Positions 13,773 to 17,660 of a DNA stretch of 17,660 nt are shown one piece after another. Source of the stretch: Phycisphaerae bacterium (GTDB lineage: Bacteria; Planctomycetota; Phycisphaerae; Tepidisphaerales; Tepidisphaeraceae); assembly GCA_030448225.1 (NCBI GenBank), contig JAUJNJ010000007.1, positions 77,819 through 95,478 of the forward strand, in the 5' to 3' direction. Position numbers and translations under genes: made by a program. The stretch's first letter is position 1, and every line of letters starts with the position of its first letter. A model generated the notes under the pieces. It was given only the letters and a program-made list of their open reading frames with translations. It was not told the DNA's origin and did not search any database.

Positions 13773-15335
13773 ATGACCCACCTCTGCGTCGCCATCTTCG
13801 TCCGTGAACTCGACCGCGCGCGGAGCGACATGGCGCGAGCCGCGGAAGCGGGTGCGGAGTTGATCGAGCTGCGCGTGGACGACATGACGAGCGCGGCCGA
13901 CGTCGCGACGGTCCTCGCCGCGTGTCCCGTCCCGGCGATCGTCACCTGCCGTCCGACTTGGGAAGGCGGACAATCGGAACTGGCGGACGACGAGCGGCTC
14001 GCCCTTCTCGGCGCCGCGGCCGAGGCGGGGGCGAGTTACCTCGATGTCGAGTTGGAGACCTTCCGCAGAACCGGCAAGCTCCGGGACGAGCGGACGACGC
14101 CCCGGGACCAGCGCGCCGGCGTCATCGCGAGCGCACACGATTTCGTGGGCCGGCCCGACAAGATGAGCAACCTGCTCGCCGACTTGCTGACGGCCCCCGC
14201 CGACGTCGTCAAAATCGTCTGGACCGCCCGCACTGTCCGCGACAACCTCGAGGCCTTTGAGATCCTCCAGAACCGCCAGAAGCCGACGATCGCGCTCTGC
14301 ATGGGCGAGGCCGGCCTGATCTCGCGCGTCCTCGCGAAGAAGTTCGGCGCGTTCCTCACGTTCGCCGCCCTCACCAAAGACAGCGGCACAGCGCCCGGGC
14401 AGGTCTCGATCGGCGACATGAAGCGGCTCTACCGTTGGGACGCGATCGGGCCGCGGACGAAGGTGTACGGCGTCGTCGCGTCGCCGGTGGCGCACTCGAT
14501 GTCGCCTGCCATCCACAACGCCGCCTTCACCGAAGCGAATCACGACGGCGTCTACCTCCCGCTCCTCGTCAACGCCGGCTACGAGAGCTTCAAGGCGTTC
14601 ATGGAGAGTTTTCTGTACTTCGCGCCGCTCGACCTGTCCGGCCTGTCGGTCACGCTGCCGCACAAGGAGAACGCGCTGCGTTACCTGAAGGAGAAGGGCG
14701 CGGACGTCGAGCCGCTGGCCGAGCAGATCGGCGCGGTGAACACGATCGCGATCGACCGTTCGACGGGCGCCGTTCGCCTCCACGGCCTCAACACCGACTA
14801 CGCCGCCATCCTCGACAGCATTACCGACAAACTCGGGATCACCCGCGAGGCGCTCGCCGGCCGGCGGGTGGCCGTCATCGGCGCCGGCGGCACGGGGCGG
14901 ACGGCCGTCGCGGCCCTCGCCCACTTCGGCGCCACCGTCGTCGTCTACAACCGCACGATCGGGCGCGCGCAGGCGCTGGCCGCCGACTTCACCGGCCGCT
15001 CGGGCAAGGTTGTTGCGGCGGCGATGGAAAAGCTCTGCGACAGTTGCTGTGAGGTCTACGTCAACACGACCTCGGTCGGCATGCACCCCCACGTCGACGA
15101 CAGCCCGCTCGGCGACGCCCCGCCGAAGTTCGGCCCGGGCACCCTCGTGTTCGACACGATCTACAACCCGCCGCGCACGAAGCTCCTGCAAGCCGCCGAA
15201 GCCGCCGGCGCGATGACGGTCGGCGGCATCGAGATGTTCGTCCGCCAGGCCGCCGCCCAGTTCACCGCCTGGACCGGCCTCCCCGCCCCCGCCGCCGTGA
15301 TGCGCCGCGTCGTCGAGGAGCGGTTGCGGGGTTAG
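13773..15335 (+). CDS. aroDE: Bifunctional 3-dehydroquinate dehydratase (type I) / shikimate dehydrogenase
   Basis: Predicted 520 residues in two fused domains. Residues 1 to about 222 are type I AroD: AELIELRVDDM (28-38), IVTCRPTWEGG (56-66), SAHDF with catalytic His122, DVVKIVWTA with Schiff-base Lys147, and ALCMGEAGLISRV (174-186). Residues 230-520 are AroE: YGVVASPVAHSMSPAIHNAAF (from 232; shikimate-binding SxS), SVTLPHK with catalytic Lys298, GAVNTI (320-325), GLNTDY with Asp342, the NADP-binding VIGAGGTGR (368-376) with the NRT phosphate pocket (393-395), and GIEMFVRQAAAQF (485-497). It performs steps 3 and 4 of the shikimate pathway. This fusion is typical of plants, chlamydiae and planctomycetes. 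ATG 13773 begins MTHLCVAIFV, a normal AroD start. All catalytic residues are present. Confidence 0.96.
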   Translation: MTHLCVAIFVRELDRARSDMARAAEAGAELIELRVDDMTSAADVATVLAACPVPAIVTCRPTWEGGQSELADDERLALLGAAAEAGASYLDVELETFRRTGKLRDERTTPRDQRAGVIASAHDFVGRPDKMSNLLADLLTAPADVVKIVWTARTVRDNLEAFEILQNRQKPTIALCMGEAGLISRVLAKKFGAFLTFAALTKDSGTAPGQVSIGDMKRLYRWDAIGPRTKVYGVVASPVAHSMSPAIHNAAFTEANHDGVYLPLLVNAGYESFKAFMESFLYFAPLDLSGLSVTLPHKENALRYLKEKGADVEPLAEQIGAVNTIAIDRSTGAVRLHGLNTDYAAILDSITDKLGITREALAGRRVAVIGAGGTGRTAVAALAHFGATVVVYNRTIGRAQALAADFTGRSGKVVAAAMEKLCDSCCEVYVNTTSVGMHPHVDDSPLGDAPPKFGPGTLVFDTIYNPPRTKLLQAAEAAGAMTVGGIEMFVRQAAAQFTAWTGLPAPAAVMRRVVEERLRG

Positions 15336-15604
15336 TTGTGCTCTCCGGCAAATTGATCGATCGCTGACGCACTAAACGTACCGGTGGGATGACTGGCACG
15401 CTTCAGGAGGAACCGTGGTGCCATTCAACGGTGCCCTGCGCCTGCTCGTCGGCGAAGCCGCAAGCGGGCGATCCTCTGCTCGCGGAAGCACTGAAATGTC
15501 CGGGTCGCCGTCGTTCCCGGACGTTCGACTCCCGGCGCGTTTCCCCGTCGCAGGTTAACACCACGCCACCGCGGGCCGATCCTAGATGCGGGAGCAACTC
15601 TATC
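15336..15604. other. Intergenic region between aroDE and the HD-GYP-like gene
   Basis: No gene is convincing here, although a frame in phase with the next gene opens at 15389; its residues are low-quality and unlike the family. It holds a 7-bp hairpin, GTCCGGG (15498-15504) with CCCGGAC (15516-15522), and a smaller CCGC-AA-GCGG. A -10-like CTAGAT (15582-15587) lies shortly before the Shine-Dalgarno of the next gene. I looked for a c-di-GMP riboswitch and saw none. Confidence 0.4.
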
Positions 15605-16804
15605 GTGTTGATCGTCGCCGTCGAGGAAGTCCGAACCGGGATGAAGCTGGCCGCGCCGCTTCAGCACCCGCAGAACCCGCAGCACGAGTTGCTGAAACGG
15701 GGGTACGCGCTCGAGCTGAGCGTCGTCCCGCGGTTACAGGACCTCGGCGTGCCGTTCGTCTACGTCGACTTCCCGGGGCTCGAGGACCTCGACCGCAACC
15801 TCGCCCCGCGCCTCAGCCCCGAGCGGCAGGCCGTCTACAACCAGGTGAAGTCGGCGGTCACCAAGGCGCAGGGGCGCTCGCGCCCCGCCGTCTCGTACGA
15901 CGACTACTACGCCGTCACGCGCGGGCTCATCACGACGCTCTTGGACGCCGGCGGCGGCGGGCACGCGGTCTACATGGACCAGATGTCGGCGATGGGCGGC
16001 GACGAGGTCGCCCACGCGACGGCGGTCGCGCACCTGTCGCTGCTGCTGGGCCTGCGGCTGGAGCGCTACCTCATCGCCCAGCGCAAGCGCCTCGCACCCC
16101 ACCACGCCCGCGACGTCGTCAACCTCGGCGTGGCCGCGATGCTCCACGACATCGGCAAGCACAAGCTGCCCGACGCGCTGCGCGACCGCACCGGCGTCGA
16201 GCCCCCGGAGGACGGGCCGGGCCGCGCCGAATGGGAGACCCACGCCCGCCTCGGCTACGAGATGCTGCGCGGCGGGCTGGAGTCGTCGGCGGCGTCGGCC
16301 GTGCTGCACCACCACCAGCACTTCGACGGCACCGGCTTCCCCGCCCGCGGCGGGGACGACGGCGACGCCGCGCCGGCCGGCGCCGGCGGCATGGTGGGCC
16401 AGTCGATCCACGTCTTCGCCCGCATCCTGCAGGCGGCCGACCTGTACGAGCGGCTGAGCCTCCCGCGCGGCGCGAAGGTCAAGCGGTCGAACCTCGAGGT
16501 CCACCACCTGCTCCGCACGCGCTACGCGGCGCGGGTTGATCCCGCCGTGCTGCGCACGCTCCTGTCGGTGACGCCGCCGTTCATGCCCGGCACGAAGGTG
16601 ACGCTCTCCGACGGCACGCCCGGCGTCGTGGTGGACGTGAAGGCGGCCGACCCGTACGCGCCGATCGTCCGCCGCCTGAGCCAGACCGGGGACGCCCTGA
16701 TGGACCCGGCGGTCGCCCTGACCGGCACGGACGGCCTCTCGGTCGTGACCGCCGGCGGCGTGGACGTGCGCCCCCTCCTGCCCGAGTCTGCGAAGGCCGC
16801 GTAA
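15605..16804 (+). CDS. HD-GYP-like phosphohydrolase with variant GFP motif
   Basis: Predicted 399 residues, soluble. The N-terminus MLIVAVEEVRTGMKLAAPLQ (1-20) is the start of the regulatory domain often found before HD-GYP. The HD domain follows: His137 in VAHATAVAHLSLLLGL, LHDIGKHKLP with His181/Asp182 (180-189), HARLGYEML (213-221), HHHQHFDGTGFP (235-246) and QAADLYERLS (276-285). HD-GYP proteins cleave c-di-GMP using two or three metals. Here the canonical HHE..DGxGYP reads HHQ..DGTGFP, so the Glu is Gln and the Tyr is Phe, and activity is uncertain. The C-terminus (about 320-399) resembles a small beta domain (TKVTLSDGTPGVVVDV). GTG 15605 is chosen because GGAG lies 10 nt upstream and the family pattern starts there. 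Confidence 0.8.
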   Translation: MLIVAVEEVRTGMKLAAPLQHPQNPQHELLKRGYALELSVVPRLQDLGVPFVYVDFPGLEDLDRNLAPRLSPERQAVYNQVKSAVTKAQGRSRPAVSYDDYYAVTRGLITTLLDAGGGGHAVYMDQMSAMGGDEVAHATAVAHLSLLLGLRLERYLIAQRKRLAPHHARDVVNLGVAAMLHDIGKHKLPDALRDRTGVEPPEDGPGRAEWETHARLGYEMLRGGLESSAASAVLHHHQHFDGTGFPARGGDDGDAAPAGAGGMVGQSIHVFARILQAADLYERLSLPRGAKVKRSNLEVHHLLRTRYAARVDPAVLRTLLSVTPPFMPGTKVTLSDGTPGVVVDVKAADPYAPIVRRLSQTGDALMDPAVALTGTDGLSVVTAGGVDVRPLLPESAKAA

Positions 16805-16832
16805 GCCGCTCTCGATCACGTTTCTGCTGACA

Positions 16833-16931
16833 TGTAGTGGCGACGCCTGCGTCGCGGTTGTGGCGCAGCCACAAGTCCGATTCAAGAACGAGTCGGCGCT
16901 GCGCGTCGACGGCGACGCAGGCGGCGCAACC
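16833..16931. mobile_element. Palindromic MITE-like element, copy B, inverted relative to copy A
   Basis: The left end TGTAGTGGCGACGCCTGCGT (from 16833) with TGGCGCAGCCACAAG (16861-16875) equals the reverse complement of the right half of copy A with few changes. The right end (16907-16931) matches the complement of copy A's left end. Copy B is about 35 bp shorter in the middle. It lies between the converging HD-GYP-like and YpdA-like genes, where its hairpins could serve as a two-way terminator. The remainder of the 16805-17091 gap shows no gene, only a small CTCGG/CCGAG hairpin at 17074-17088. Confidence 0.75.
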
Positions 16932-17091
16932 AAATTGATGGGCCGCGACGCGCGCGGCGCCGGCAGATGGCCGCGTGGTACGGAGACGACGTTGTCGTCC
17001 TTCGGCGAGTAAGCGATCAGCGATTCGGTCCTGCCGGGTTGCGACGCCGCCGCCCCGCACCTCTGCACAACCGCTCGGCCCTTCCGAGGGA

Positions 17092-17660
17092 TCAGCTCTC
17101 GGGGCGCTCGTAGGGCCGCGGGGCGGCGGGCGGGGTGGCGCCTTGTAGGGCGGCGGTGATGCGGGCGACGTGGACGTGGCAGTTCTCGATGAACACGCGG
17201 TACTTGTCCTGCGTGCCCGCGACGGCGGTGCCGGCGACGAAGACGCCGGTGACGTTCGTCTCCATCGTCCGTTCGTCGAACGTCGGCGTCTGGCACTCGC
17301 CGCGGAGCTCCACGCCGGCGTGGAGCACGAGGGCCATGTCCGCCTCGTAGCCGATCAGCGCGAGGACGAAGTCCGCCTCGATTGACGCGGGCGCCGCCGC
17401 CGCCGCGACCTGGAACAGCGCCGGGTCGGCCGGCTCGTCGGGATCGGCCCACGGGCCGAGGTCGACGCGGGCCGGCGTGACGCGCGTCGGCACGGTGTTG
17501 AAGTGCGCGGTGATCCGGCCCGACTCGATCAGGCCGTTGATCTCGGGCCTGAGCCAGTACTTGATGCTCCGCGCGGGCAGTTTCGACCGGCGGTAGCTCA
17601 GCGGGGCGCGGGCGCCGGCGTGGTGGCAACGCAGCGCCGCCTCGACGGCCGAGTTTTTGC
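17092..17660 (-). CDS. YpdA-like FAD/NAD(P)-dependent disulfide reductase, C-terminal part, cut by window edge
   Basis: About 189 codons are present, beginning inside the second Rossmann domain with NSAVEAALRCHHAGA (the 'GKNSAVEAAL' NADPH-binding region). Then come SIKYWLRPEINGLIESGRI, AHFNTVPTRVTP, ADFVLALIGYEADMALVLHA, PTFDERTMETNVTGVFVAGT and KYRVFIENCHVHVARITAAL. This is the pattern of the YpdA family, thioredoxin-reductase-like flavoproteins that reduce bacillithiol disulfide in Firmicutes. Whether this organism makes bacillithiol cannot be seen here. The FAD-binding N-terminus lies outside the window. It ends in a Pro/Arg-rich tail at TGA 17092, converging on the HD-GYP-like gene. Confidence 0.82.
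   Translation of the reverse strand, partial: KNSAVEAALRCHHAGARAPLSYRRSKLPARSIKYWLRPEINGLIESGRITAHFNTVPTRVTPARVDLGPWADPDEPADPALFQVAAAAAPASIEADFVLALIGYEADMALVLHAGVELRGECQTPTFDERTMETNVTGVFVAGTAVAGTQDKYRVFIENCHVHVARITAALQGATPPAAPRPYERPES

Noticed and set aside
15389..15604. Earlier ATG for the HD-GYP-like gene
   Set aside because: The 72 extra residues are unlike the family and include hairpin sequence; GTG 15605 has a Shine-Dalgarno.
15336..15604. Possible c-di-GMP riboswitch before the HD-GYP-like gene
   Set aside because: None of the conserved GEMM core or tetraloop receptor sequence is recognisable.
15734..17629. Long minus-strand open frame opposite the HD-GYP-like gene
   Set aside because: Shadow frame crossing element B and an intergenic gap; only a different frame at 17092-17660 matches a family (YpdA).

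Overview
The window is GC-rich bacterial chromosome. Gene content points to the Planctomycetes, probably Phycisphaerae-like: a plant/chlamydia-type AroD-AroE fusion, a long-form PurC, a GH10-like protein without catalytic residues, a YpdA-type flavoprotein and many short intergenic inverted-repeat elements. The phylum call is inference from gene families; no rRNA or tRNA is present to test it.

Layout. Bases 1-2961 (minus strand): uvrB, a YdeI/OmdA-family gene 20 nt downstream, and the 5' end of nadC, cut by the window edge. Bases 3155-4264 (plus): a small, AT-richer SUKH (SMI1/KNR4) gene and a GNAT acetyltransferase. Bases 4265-4649: a convergent gap holding a large inverted repeat. Bases 4650-8579 (minus): a ComEA-like helix-hairpin-helix membrane protein, then a three-gene module resembling decaprenyl-phosphoryl-arabinose synthesis (UbiA-type transferase, DprE1-like FAD oxidase, DprE2-like SDR). 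The two oxidoreductases are broken by frameshifts and a nonsense codon, and the UbiA frame has lost its own stop. Bases 8835-10355 (minus): the GH10-like protein. Bases 10605-16804 (plus): purC, pdxJ, dapA, aroDE and an HD-GYP-like gene. Bases 17092-17660 (minus): the 3' part of a YpdA-like reductase.

How the genes fit together. The plus-strand run is core biosynthesis (purines, pyridoxal phosphate, lysine/diaminopimelate, aromatics), but gaps of about 190-235 nt filled by repeats separate the genes, so each probably has its own promoter. Four genes (uvrB, purC, pdxJ, aroDE) have a -10-like hexamer ending only 7-10 nt before the ATG and no convincing Shine-Dalgarno, which suggests leaderless or near-leaderless mRNAs. 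nadC and dapA have ordinary Shine-Dalgarno sequences.

Most worth a second look: the recurrent start-proximal promoters; two inverted copies of a ~100-135 bp palindromic element bracketing aroDE and the HD-GYP gene, one of which contributes to the aroDE -10 box; the GH10 fold lacking both catalytic glutamates; and the localised decay of the DprE1/DprE2 pair. I saw no CRISPR array, transposase, phage gene or clear multi-gene defence system.
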